Shown here: in pieces, positions 11,499 to 29,126 of the stretch | Numbering within the stretch: the first letter of the stretch is position 1 | How the letters are laid out: every line of letters starts with the position of its first letter | NCBI GenBank assembly: GCA_032158295.1 | Contig: CM063248.1 | Location: 17,222,787-17,286,786 of the forward strand | Length of the DNA stretch: 64,000 nt | DNA from: Pycnopodia helianthoides | Taxonomy: Eukaryota > Echinodermata > Asteroidea > Forcipulatida > Asteriidae | Direction: 5' to 3' | The notes under the pieces: generated by a model | The model's database searches: none | Told to the model about the DNA's origin: nothing | What the model saw: the letters and a program-made list of their open reading frames with translations, nothing else | Program-made: the position numbers and the translations under genes

Positions 11499-12266
11499 AC
11501 ACAGAAGGGCATATGTGGGGTCCTGACAACAATGGAACAATGGACCCCACAAGGTCATTTCAATAGGAACAATTGGGCCCCACAAGGGAATTCTTCAGAA
11601 AAGGGAATAATAGAACAACAATAGCAGTACCCCACAAACCGGATCCGTAAGGATGTGTGTGTGTGTGTGTGTGCGCGCGTACGTAGACGTGAATGGGAGT
11701 TGAAATACAAAGGGAACCTTTTGTTAAAGGCCCTGTACACTATTGGTAAGATCGAAAAACACAATGTTCACAGATTCACACATAACTTACATGATTTAAA
11801 GTAAGTAATGGTAGAAAGGGTTCCTTGAAATATTTCTGCCTAAAATGCTATCGTTTCTGAGAAACGTAGAAACGAGTAAAACAATAGTAATTATCGCGCG
11901 CGATAATTTGAAAAACAGAAAACACATAAGATCTCTTTTCACTTTTTTTTCGTGACCTCGATGACCAATTGAGCTCAAACTTTCACAGGTTTGTTTGTTC
12001 ATGCATATGTTTAATCACACAAAATGTGGACACTGATTTTGAGCTGTTACCAAAAGTGTACAATGCCATTCAGCCATGGCAGACAGCTAGATAAAAGAAG
12101 TATTTACTCCAAAGCATTAAGTGAATACTTTCCAGTAAAAGAATAAGTTTATTCATACGGAATTTAGAAGATGCTAGTAGCCTACTGAATGCTTCTACTT
12201 GGAAGTTGATGCTTTTACTTTTTGCTAGTACTTGTCAATATTTACTTCTTTTTATTCATACGACCC
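10593..12266. mobile_element. Long-inverted-repeat (foldback) element, 1.67 kb
   Basis: The left end GGGTGGTATGAATAAAAA and right end TTTTTATTCATACGACCC are inverted copies, flanked by ATT on both sides (a possible 3-bp duplication). Sub-terminal blocks also pair: CTTTTACTGGAAAGTATTTA on the left with GAATACTTTCCAGTAAAAG on the right, plus repeated CCGTATGAATAAA words. The middle holds (GT)n runs at 11469-11496 and 11654-11683, and a nested TTAA MITE at 11723-12063. No transposase-like ORF is visible, so it is non-autonomous. Confidence 0.75.
11723..12063. repeat. TTAA-flanked MITE (AGGCCCTGTACACTATTGG family), copy 2, nested
   Basis: It starts TTAAAGGCCCTGTACACTAT and ends CCAAAAGTGTACAATGCC, aligning with 7312-7675 through TTATCGCGCGCGATAAT and GATGACCAATTGAGCTCAAA. 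It sits inside the 10593-12266 element and therefore inserted later. The right border no longer shows a clear TTAA. Confidence 0.75.
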
Positions 12267-12490
12267 ATTGATCTACATTATACCAAATATTTATACTGAC
12301 TGGATAGGACGACTGCGCGTAAATGTAGCGAACGCGCGCGTTTGCAAGTGGGCCGTTTGAATTTAAACGGCGAGGCGGCATCGAGGCGGCGCACAAGTCT
12401 GCACGCAACGCAAATAAATGATTTTCGGGGTCGTGGAAAAACATTGCTCCGTTTTTGCCGTATATAAAGGTTTCAGTAATGTAGATCAAT
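12265..12490. repeat. CpG-rich repeat, copy 1 (solo P-like terminus)
   Basis: From TGATCTACATTATA through TGACTGGATAGGACGACTGC, AACGCGCGCGTTTGCAAGTG and GTTTGAATTTAAACGGCGAG, this unit is about 90 percent the same by eye as 12936-13135. It is far richer in CpG than its surroundings. It appears to be an extra left terminus of the element described at 12953-14220. Confidence 0.65.
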
Positions 12491-12952
12491 GGTCGAGAGT
12501 GCTGCTGGGGAAGAGAGTCGTAGGGTGCGCGCGACGTATAGTTGCAGTATGACGTAAATCGGCCATCTTTACGGGCAGTTTAGAACAAACAGTCGTGCGT
12601 TTCGTCCGAGAACGGCGTGCAACACGCGCGAATTTCACGAAACTCATTGCAGGATTGGTCAGTGAACAACGCGGCTGCGTTAATAAGTTGAGCGTTTGAC
12701 GCACCTGCAAGCCAAAATGCAATTTGCCCGTAAAGATGGCGTCTACTGGGAACTATCTATAGACTAGTAAATATCTAGATTCATTTGGGTTTATCATGAA
12801 AGTAACAATTAAGATTGGCCATAAATTATTCATACTCAACTGTCTTGTTAACATTCCGTGTGGATGACCCCATGCATTGCTTGCAAAGATCAGATAATTT
12901 CAGAGTTGAAAAGTCGTGAATCTAACGGTGTTGTCATTGATCTACATTATAC

Positions 12953-14220
12953 TGACTGGATAGGACGACTGCGCGTAAATATGGCGAACGCGCGCGTTTG
13001 CAAGTGGGGCTTTTGAATTTAAACGGCGAGGCGGCGCATGAGTCTGAACGCAACGCAAATAAATGATTTACGAGGTCGTGGACAAATATTGTTCCGTTTT
13101 TTGCCGTATTTAAGGGTTCCGTTATGTAAAACAAGGGATGACACCGTAGTCAAACACAAGTTTTATGCTGCAAAAATGGTAAAGGCTTGTGTTGCGGTAG
13201 GTTGCTCTTTTTCAGGAGCTATGTACGGACGAGAAAATCGGATTTCCTTTCACAGGTAAGTGGTGTAGTCTGCAGGAAAAAACGAACACTAACACTATTA
13301 CTTGGTTATGCTGTTTTCAAAACAGTATTTTAGGCCTGTATATTGTTTTTTAAATACAAACTTCAATATTGTGTATAGGTGTTCGGGCCAACAAGGGCGG
13401 ACACCTTTTGTTTGGGTTTTGTTTTTCTGTGTAGGTGTAAACTTCAATGCTTTTGAATTAAATTAAATTTGATTGAATTCAAAGTTGTTTTTGTTTTTGA
13501 CATTTTCTCGTGATTGCCTGTCTGAAATGTTTAGGAATATTTTCATTGGCAGACTGAACCTTTACGTTACGTTTTCCTGCTTAAAGTCTTTCCTTCTCTT
13601 TACTATTTTACACTTTAGTGTTTCTGTTTCGTGTGTAACTAATTAAATTTCTGATAAGATGAATACACAGTTATGGTTTTTGCAGTTTTAGTTTCCATGT
13701 GGCAATTATCTAACTTTCTAATTGTAAATATTAAACAAATGGAGCTAAACTGGCACCTCATTGAAAAAAGTCATAATTTTGTATTGAATAAACCACTATC
13801 TATGTGCGAGAGTCTTGTTTATTTATTAAACGGTCACATTAGCCACATTTCTCTTATTCCAAATTTATTGGTTTTTAAGATTGGACCTCGAAGTTTTCTA
13901 ATGTGCTTGATACTTTAAAAACAAATATGCGTTCATGCTCTAGCTAGGCCTATATAAATTAATTGATGAAATATCAATCTAGATTAAGAAACTCTCTCCA
14001 AAAGAAAAATTATCATAAACAAATGAATATTAATTTTATACTTTAACTTCACCATGCTCATCATCACTACTACTGTACTGCATGCTTGAGGCGCTGCATG
14101 CATGCTGGGACCGCCGCGCTTGCGTACTTTCACGCAAATACCCTTTGCAGCGACTACGCGCTTAGCCATAACAGCGATCATCGAACGTGCACAAACGCGC
14201 TGAGTTGTCCTATCCAGTCA
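12953..14220 (+). mobile_element. P-element-like relic with inverted ends and a THAP exon
   Basis: The left end TGACTGGATAGGACGACT is matched in inverse by AGTTGTCCTATCCAGTCA at 14203-14220, with GCGCG-rich sequence inside each end. Between them lies a THAP zinc-finger first exon. THAP DNA-binding domains are the N-terminal part of P-element transposases. No catalytic core exon is visible in the 900 bp after the THAP exon, so the copy is internally deleted or is a solo-exon derivative. An 8-bp target duplication, expected of P elements, is not obvious. The naming is inference. Confidence 0.5.
13175..13256 (+). pseudogene. THAP zinc-finger first exon fragment
   Basis: The ORF starts MVKACVAVGC and continues to ISFHR, where a good donor (AG/gtaagt) cuts it. 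This is the usual beginning of a THAP domain: M-x-K-x-C with the first Cys pair spaced four residues apart, then a FHRFP motif split by the intron. The exon with the second Cys and His is not recognisable downstream. It is most likely a transposase remnant given the inverted ends around it. A broken host THAP gene is the alternative. Confidence 0.65.
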
Positions 14221-14244
14221 ATGGGTGTTGTTATATAGCGCCCT

Positions 14245-14531
14245 CTAAAGGCAGTCAATGGATTGTGTGTGTGTGGGGGGGGGGGGGTGGGGAAGTAAAA
14301 ATAGTCGGGGTCCCTAAGAGCGATAGTACTCATTGGAAAAACTTACTAGCTATTATACAAGCACCATATTTTTAACGTTCGGGTACCCGACTCCAGCCTT
14401 TGTGTGTAAATTGAAGCATAATAATAGTGCTCTGCTTGAAATGAAGTTACAATCTGTTCACAGACTAGAGTAAAATCGTATTAAACTGCCATTTGTTGCA
14501 AGTTGTGTGGTTTTTATAATAATAGGTGGAA
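14245..14531. promoter_or_regulatory. TMEM185 upstream region and 5' UTR
   Basis: This holds the sequence immediately before the TMEM185 start. It contains a GT run followed by a G tract (14265-14287) and an AGCGCCCTCT motif at the edge of the preceding repeat. No TATA box is convincing. The transcription start cannot be fixed from sequence. Confidence 0.35.
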
Positions 14532-21548
<7,017 letters not shown>

Positions 21549-22989
21549 GTCACCAGACTGATCATACATGACTTAATGTATGTAGACTCTCAAACAGCAA
21601 TGTCTGATTCCCTGTACCCTGTAGTGATAATAATTGCTCTGACATATAACAAAGAGGACTGACTGTCTCTGCTTCACCAGGAGTTTTGTGGAAGAAAAAC
21701 CCAAGATATTTTGATGGCAACAAAGTTAAACGGAGTGCTGGGCATACGTTACTTAATCATTTAGTGGTGGGATTTCCAAAATTTGTTCGTGTTCAGGGCG
21801 TGATTAATTGTTTGGAATGTACTGAATAACTGTTTGTTTTTGAGAATATAATTGTCGCAATGATACCCTGACTAAACAAATATGGAAAATATGGAATGTA
21901 GTCACCGTGAATCACAAAATCCTTGGCCGTATTAAGCCACGACCGATAATCAGCCATGGTAAGCTGGAATTTTGGATCAGTCGGACTTGCCTCCCCGTTA
22001 TGCCGAATGCAATGATAACCAATGGTGGCAGCCTACATGTATCAATCTCTCGTGTGTACAACAAAAGGATGAAGGTCTGGAATCGGATTACACGATAACC
22101 TCCCCGCAAAAAGGGAGATTTGCAGATGAACTCCTGTACCCTTTGTCCTACTTTGTATGGGGGGAAACAAAGCGTTGCACGGTTAGTGCATGCCTGTGCA
22201 CGCTACACAATGGCATGTCCAGGCTTGTTAACAATCGGATATTCCGATTGTATACTGATTGTATACAAAAGCGGGTTTACCGACTTTCGGTGTGTGTCCA
22301 AAAAAGTTGTGAGTCATACCGGTTAACAGTTAAATGGGATAAATATGTGTACAGAGAGGCTAGACTATTGAAGAGTATTATTAGAAATCATTTTGGGGAA
22401 AATTTTTTGATGAATTAGATTCCGAGAGAGTCCTACCATCAAAATTTAGTTCCACTTTTAAGATCAACGTTTTTGATCACTTTGAAACGTCCAATAATGC
22501 TGAGCATCGAATGTTTGTCGTAAGTTATTGTCTATGTATATTTTTTGTAAGTGCAGGTTTTCACTTACATAGGATGCAATGTAATTCGGTCTTGTAAGTC
22601 ACAATGTGCATGTACATATGGTCCCCCTTGATGCCCAATGTACTCTAACACGGTTTAGAGTCAGCGTTTTCTAAGTTTGTTTTCTCGGTAAGCTTTGAAC
22701 ATTTTCATGAGGACAAGACCAATCTTGGGAAGGTTGTTTGTGATTCATGTTAATTGTCTTAGTCAGAAATTTTGTTGGTTTCGGGGAAAAATCTGGTGGT
22801 TTTTGGAACTCAACATTTTTATCAGAAGGAGTTTTTGAAGTGACGTTGATTTAAGAAGAAAAAAAACGATGCAGACAAGAATCCATGATGTTATACATGT
22901 ATTGTATTTTACAGAGTTGTTCAAAAGAGCTTTGAAAGTATTTAACTATTTTTATATATAATGTGAAGCGTTGAAATTTATGAAATAAA
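21549..22989 (+). other. TMEM185 3' UTR and downstream repeat
   Basis: The stretch after the TMEM185 stop has no gene I recognise. It contains the second copy of the dispersed repeat (21905-22345), whose other copy is in the VMA21 intron. An AATAAA signal at 22984-22989 is a plausible polyadenylation site. A shorter 3' UTR cannot be excluded. Confidence 0.4.
21905..22345. repeat. Dispersed 0.45-kb repeat, copy 2
   Basis: It matches 7785-8250, with shared words AATGGTGGCAGCCTA, GGATTACACGATAACC, CTACACAATG and CCGGTTAACAGTTAA. Neither copy codes for a recognisable protein. Confidence 0.6.
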
Positions 22990-24199
22990 TTAAGTACACT
23001 GGAAAAATAAATGCAAACTCGGAAGAATTGTTTTTTTTTGAACGCTCGTTTACTTACAATGCAAGATGAGTTTGTCCTGATATACCTACATTATGACAGG
23101 GCTGTCATTGGTAATAGGATAGTACTTAGGCTTAAAATTCATGTGTCTGTTTGCGTATTGCGTAAACGTATTGCGCATTCGTATTACGATTCCTAAAATA
23201 CAAGCAGTACCTCTGTAATCAGACCGCCATCTACCCCACAAACAATATGCAATTATAGTCTGATTATAGCATTTCTACTTTTAATAATGAACCTCTGTCT
23301 ACTTTGGTCTCACTAGAACCTCAGCAGGTAAGTTCATAAACTATATTAATGTCTTAAGTCTTAGACATGCCAAAAATCGTTTTTATCACAATTAAGTCGC
23401 TTTAGTAGTCTCAGGGGAGGAGGTATCACATTCCTATGCATTTGGGTAATACTTAAACAAGCAGGTTCTCAAAAGCATATTGAGTCTGTCATCCGTTTCA
23501 ATCGCGTCTTGTTGCGTATAATACAATTTTAGACTGGATTTTCAACCAATACGCAATTGCACAATGCCATATTTATGCTGCACAATGCGCATTGCGCTGG
23601 CGTGTGGCTAGCATGTTGCTTGGTGTGGGTTTTCATTTGTACGCAATACGCAATACGAACACATATATTTTAGGCCTTACAGTTAATGTGCATCCGTATT
23701 TTTTTTTAAACCATCAATAACAAAAAATGTTAACCATTTGAGTTCAAGCCACACTTTTGATCACTTGCATTTGTGTGGAAGAAGATCAAATTGTTCCTTT
23801 CTGATATTTGGAGAGTATGGTGGAGCTGTTTTCTTGATCTTCATGTTCGACCTTTGTCTTCTGCAGATCAGTTTAATGTGAGTAAATGTTCGTTTTGTTT
23901 GTTTTCATCTGAAAGAAAGTAAACAATGACGGGAACTGCAATCTGCACACATGCAGTACGTGTATTACCATCCATGTCGACATGTGTCAGAAAAGTGGAC
24001 TTTGATTTATATGAACAAGGAATGCACCAGAATCAACACATCTAGAGTAAACAAATACATCTACTCAGTAGCCCTGTGAGGAAGTACAGGGTGATCAAAC
24101 ACAGGTCACGGTATAGTCAGAGTACAATGTCATGTTCACTCCCCCCTGTAGTGTGTTAAGAATTTACATGTTGTGCTGTTTCATTCCTTAGGTGAAATA
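22990..24199. other. Spacer before the MRH gene array; conserved proximal promoter
   Basis: 22977-23182 is the source or sister of the block in TMEM185 intron 5. Around 23500-23660 there are many GCGCAAT/ACGCAATACG words without gene structure. 24060-24199 is nearly identical to 31300-31435 upstream of the second MRH gene, including ACAATGTCATGTTCACTCCC and GTGTGTTAAGAATTTACATG. That stretch is best read as duplicated promoter plus 5' UTR. Confidence 0.5.
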
Positions 24200-27100
24200 A
24201 TGACTTTTTCTTCAAGCTTTCTCACAGTCTTGATATGTGTGGTGCAGTCGGCCGTTGTTGGGGCACAATCCTGGTAAAAGTTGATGACTGTTCTTGTAAA
24301 AACGTTGACGGTAAACAAATCAACCTTGAGTCTTTGGGCTATACAGACTCCAGGGCACCGAGGTAAGGCATAGGTATTATTTGCCGTTTTCATTTGCAGA
24401 TAAAAGGGGTTTTGATCAATTGGTTCTGATTTAAGGGAACATTACAGAATTGGTAAGAAAAAATTGTAAAATATACTTTTTGATCACAGATTTACATAAA
24501 ACTTACACGGTCTAATGATGAGGATAGTAGAAAACATCCCTTGAAATATTTCTGTCTGAAATGCCATATTTGATGAGAAATGAGTAAACTAATTTTCCGA
24601 TTGGAGTTTATCGCTCAGTGAGCGTTTTATTCATTTGTTGAATCTATATGATTTCATGCAAATGTGTAATCGGTTTTTCACTATTTTCTTGTGACCCAGA
24701 TGGTCGATCGATGTCAAACTTCTACATGTTTGTCAGTTTATGTATATGGTGGATTACATAAAGTGCTCACACTGCAAGCAACTGTTTTGTTAGCAAAACC
24801 AATTCTGTAATGTTCCTCTAAGTAAACTCTGAAATATCTTGACTTTCTTGTTGGTCTGTTTTGTACGCTAATAGTGTTTTGTCTTTGTTTTGTTTTAGTC
24901 TTTGTGTTTAAATGCGGTTTTTAAATGAACTTATCAACTAAATGTTGGTAAATGAGGTTTGTAGTATTAAAGGAATGAACTACATGCCAACTGAATGGAA
25001 GGGTTTGTTATGTAAATCCATTTTTATATTATAAAATATGATATTTTTATTGTTGGGCAGGGGTCTGGTTGTACACATCTGTTGATGACAGATTTTTTAC
25101 TGTTTTATTTCCTTTTTATTTCATTGCAGATCTTAACATTAAAAATAAAATAAGATATTTATATTCATTTCTAGAAAATGTGTCCCTGCTTTGTTGAAGT
25201 TGAACGTTCCTGTCGCCGATTTCACAAAGCTTTCCGCAACTGCATAAGACCACTGAAGTTGTGCACCACTATCACAAGAAATCCTGCACAAGTGGACTTA
25301 CGCAGTTGCGTAAAGTTTTGTGAAATCGGCTGCTGGGTTGTAGGTTGTACTATAAAGGGACATATTCCAGCAACGAAAAAGGAAATATTTGGTTTTGAAA
25401 CATTGTCACTTCTCCTGTGGGGGTGTTATATATTTCCTTAATACTTAATAGAAATCGCCTTAGGATGTTTTTTTGTGTTACTTGAGAGTGATTGGAATGT
25501 TTTATTTCCTCATTCAGGTTTCCCTATGCACTAGGACCTGAAAGTGCAGGATGGGAGTATGCATACAATCCGTGTTTTCCATTCTCAGATGGGTCAGGTC
25601 GGTGCAACAATGCCGTAGTGAGTAGAATTTGCTGTATTTGTTTGGACCAAAACAATCAAAGGTTGCCATTTTAATTTTGAAAATCGTTCAAGGTTGGAAA
25701 ATTATGAGGTTCGGATGTGATTTCTTTCTTTTCAATAAGTGACACATATTGTGTGTTAATAATAACAATAACTTGCTCTGATTGACCTACTGTCATTTCA
25801 TGTCCCACGTAGGCAAGGTCATCGGTCTTCATCTGATACTTCCCATTTTATGGTAATACAAAATCTTGTAGTACAGGCAACAAGGCTTTTTCCATAGCCG
25901 GCCCTAGGGAAAGGAACAAACTCCTGTTCACATCAGATACTCTTCTTCAATTTAGATATTCAAAACTTCTCAAAACTTTTTTTTATTTCTGTTTAGCTTC
26001 TGCTATAGGTTCTAAGTTCGCTGTGAAGAGCTTTGTTCTTGTTAAAGGCACTAGATAAATTCCCATTGTTAGTATTATTATTAGCGCATTTTATAGTGCC
26101 CATGTTCATTGGGCCAAAACAACATTCCTGTAGTCATTCCCAGCTCCCTGGGGAGTATACAGCCCTGGGCTGCTGTGGTGCTTCGAAGGCTTTTCAAACA
26201 TAATGTCGACCTCTACCTTCGCATGTACCAATTTAAAGTCCTGGGTGAGGAGAAGCAAATAATAGTAAAGCATCTTGCTCAAGAACAGACAGAGACTCGA
26301 CCCACACAGACGATTCAAACCACCAGAACTTGATTTTGACGCACTAAACTGCTCAGCCCTGACAGGCTATACACTGTATGTTAACTGTCATGGTTTGACT
26401 GCCTGGTTGTAGAAGGCTTCAAAGCCACTGTTGGTGGCAGCCCTCCAAGTCTGTCTCCCAAGGGTAGAATCCAGTCAAAATCTATATACTGTTTCATTTT
26501 ATTGGACAAGTAACCATTTTATGTTTTACTAAACTTTCAGCATTCATAAAGTTTGCTTTAGAGGTGTGCATAACATTGGTAAGATTGAAAATAGTGTTCA
26601 CAGATTCACACTTAACTTACATGGTATAAAGATGGTCGTGGTGGGGAACTTACCGTTGAAATATGTTTGCCTAAAATGCAATATAGTTTTTGAGATATGA
26701 GTAAAACAGGGATGGGGTTTTCCACTATTTTCTTGCGACTTCGATGACCAATTGAGTTTTGACAGGTTTGTTATTTCATGTAGATTTTTGGTCGGGTAAA
26801 CTGTGAAAAAATGGTCTTTGATAGTTACCAATGGTGGCCATAGGTAAATAATCTGATGCTTTATGAAACACATGTTATTAATGTCTCGACTACAACACTG
26901 TACTGCTGAGTACCTGCTGACATTATCATGGTTATTTTTGGAACCTGAGCCTCTCAACCCTGTGTTATTGCAGATTGTGCCAACGGTATATACAATCAAC
27001 TACAGAAATCTTTAATCTTGGAGATGCCACTGCAAGTTGGAACAGCGATGCTGAGGGCGTTTACATTGAATATTCTCACACTGATAGTGGGGACACAAAA

Positions 27101-29126
27101 AGGCAAGTAACAGAGCATAACAAACACTTCTCACAAAAAGGCAAGTAACAGAGCATAACAAACACTTCTTCACTAACAAATGGATTAGTGAGGAAATTAA
27201 ATTACATTTATCCTTTGTTTCTTGACAAATACTTGGACATAAGAACAAAGAAGTAGGTATGAAATAAATCCCTGGGGATTTCAAGCCCATTTTTTAGCAA
27301 TTTGTACATTATGTAATTACAGGACATCACAGGTCCACTTAGTGTGTGATCAAAGTGCAGACGTTCCAAAGTTGGGGCGACAAGGACAAGCTGGATTTGA
27401 AGCCTTATATGTAAGTCAATGTCAAATGTGAAAAGATACATTTAGAAGAAGAAAAACGAAGAAGGGCCTGTACAGCGAATCTTGGGGAGAGACTCTTCTC
27501 AGCCTCGATACCATGGGCAGTGTACAGAGCCTCGACTTCATGCTTCATTTGTATTGTATTTATGTGTCTGTTTGGATGAAAGTGTCATTACATTACCGTG
27601 ACAATACACAGTTATATAATGCTTCTATAGACCGTATTGAATAACTCCTTTGTTGCTATGAAAGTCGCCATCTTGTAGGGCAAACCGTATCCGCGTCTAA
27701 ACGCGTACATCAATGAAGCTCGCAGCGCTCCCCGGTTTGATTTCTACGGCACACGTACGTACACGCACACGCTCACAGACACCATGTTGTAGGGTGGGTT
27801 TTTTGAATGGTGACGTCATATTCAATAGGGTCTATTCACTGCTGTCCCCAAATTCGCTCTATAAGGGAATGGCTTACCGTGCAAAGGGCTCTCACATGCA
27901 TCAAATATTCATATGTTATTCGTTTACTACATGTATAATCAGCTGTTACTTTTTTACTTTTTGTTTTTTTCTGTGGACTTTGTGTATTTTCAAGAGACCT
28001 CTTGCAGAGTGTAAAGACAATATGTTTTAAAAGCCTTGCTAAATTTGGTAAGATTTTGATAATATTGTTCATTGTTTCCCCAGCTTTTTACACTGACAAC
28101 AAAGTGTGCTTGCCCAGGAACATGTGGAACAGCACCTCCACCTCCAGCTCCAGCTGGAATAAGTCCTGGCTCTGTACTATGTATCCTGTAAGTTTCTTCT
28201 TTCCAACTGATTTTTCTTTCCTGCATTCCATAACGACCTTAAGAGTTCACACTCACGTGTTGCAAGCTTTGTTTCTCAAATCGTCAAGAAAGTTTCTCTG
28301 TACTATTTGTTTTTCTTCCTGCAATCTTGAACAGTTGTATTGTTATCTTTTTTTAAACTGCCTCTTTTATTTAAAAACAAAAATTATTCCATCTAATGCA
28401 TAAAGTTGAACCTTGTTTCAAGGTGCAGCCATAAAGTGACGAACCAAATCATTAACTTTTTATGTTTTGTTTTCACTGTAAATTTCAGGTTTTCTGTACT
28501 GGTTGTGGCTTACTTTGTTGGTGGTACTCTTTACTTGAGATTTGGACGTCATGCTCAGGGGAAAGAAATGATCCCCAATTATGAAATGTGGGTAGGAGTG
28601 CCTGGAAATATTAAGGTATGTTGGAAGATGACTCATTGAAATTGATCAGCTTTACATTAGCCTAAACACCAGTGTTTCAAAGCAGAGCAAGGAAGTCCTC
28701 GCCTCTCTTTCGTGTACAAAACCAATGGGGACGTCGCTAAAACAAACTAAGTCCAAACATGTGTTTGTGTGCGATAACATAATCAAGAAGGACTAGGCAT
28801 ATTGGTCTTGCTAAAACAAAAGAAACGTTGTCCGAGCAATAACTCAAGAAGAAATTGCATATCAACCAATAACTTGGTGTTTGGATTGGTCTTGGGATCC
28901 CCTAGAAGCCTATTGTTTTGGGACCCTAGGGTAAAATGTAATGGTCATTATGGCTGAAACAGAAGGAATGTTGTCCAAGCAATAACTCAAGAAGAATGTG
29001 ATTAATCTTAGCGGGGCATTGGTGTTTGTCAGCACACCATTTTTGTTTTTTTCTTCTTTTTTTCAGGATGGAATTGTTTTTGTCTCTAGCTGTGGAAAAA
29101 AGATGGGATATGAGGAGCAAACTTAG
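24200..29126 (+). CDS. MRH-domain type I membrane protein, copy 1 (two 1-bp frame breaks)
   Basis: Seven exons: 24200-24362, 25518-25617, 26974-27102, 27323-27410, 28084-28187, 28489-28615 and 29067-29126. The order is signal peptide (MTFSSSFLTVLICVVQSA), Cys-rich start, MRH core (GWEYAYNPC, LCQR, NLGDATASW, RTSQVHLVCD, LFTLTTKCACPGTCG), Pro-rich linker, one membrane span (VLCILFSVLVVAYFVGG) and a tail ending MGYEEQT. The MRH fold is that of mannose-6-phosphate receptors, OS-9 and yeast Atg27. This copy lacks one base in exon 1 relative to copy 2, giving a stop at codon 26 (24275-24277), and has one extra base at the start of exon 3. All other exons stay open. Intron 3 uses a GC donor. It is either a young pseudogene or an intact gene with assembly indels. 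Ligand binding is not shown. Confidence 0.75.
24432..24823. repeat. TTAA-flanked MITE (AGGAACATTACAG family), copy 2
   Basis: It opens TTAAGGGAACATTACAGAAT and closes AATTCTGTAATGTTCCTCTAA, matching 6923-7316 in reverse orientation. It lies in intron 1 of the first MRH gene. Confidence 0.85.
25211..25337. repeat. Palindromic MITE with GCCGATTTCACAAAG ends
   Basis: GTCGCCGATTTCACAAAGCTT at the left is mirrored by TTTTGTGAAATCGGCTG at the right. The interior CGCAACTGCATAAG and CTTACGCAGTTGCG also pair. It is in intron 1 of the first MRH gene. Confidence 0.7.
27094..27169. repeat. 38-bp tandem duplication across a splice donor
   Basis: CACAAAAAGGCAAGTAACAG with its following 18 bases occurs twice, 38 bp apart. 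The first unit spans the end of exon 3 of MRH copy 1 and its GCAAGT donor, so a second potential donor follows 38 bp downstream. Confidence 0.85.

Noticed and set aside
12486..12722. 78-residue basic minus-strand ORF beginning upstream of MADLRHT
   Set aside because: It lies in a CpG-rich inverted repeat (CTGCCCGTAAAGATGGC at 12561-12578 and its inverse at 12722-12741). It has no usable donor and does not fit the phase needed for VMA21 exon 1.
24181..24393. 70-residue minus-strand ORF over exon 1 of MRH copy 1
   Set aside because: It is the antisense shadow of the signal-peptide exon. The same shadow appears over copy 2 (31400-31582), and the plus strand carries the gene with proper splice sites.
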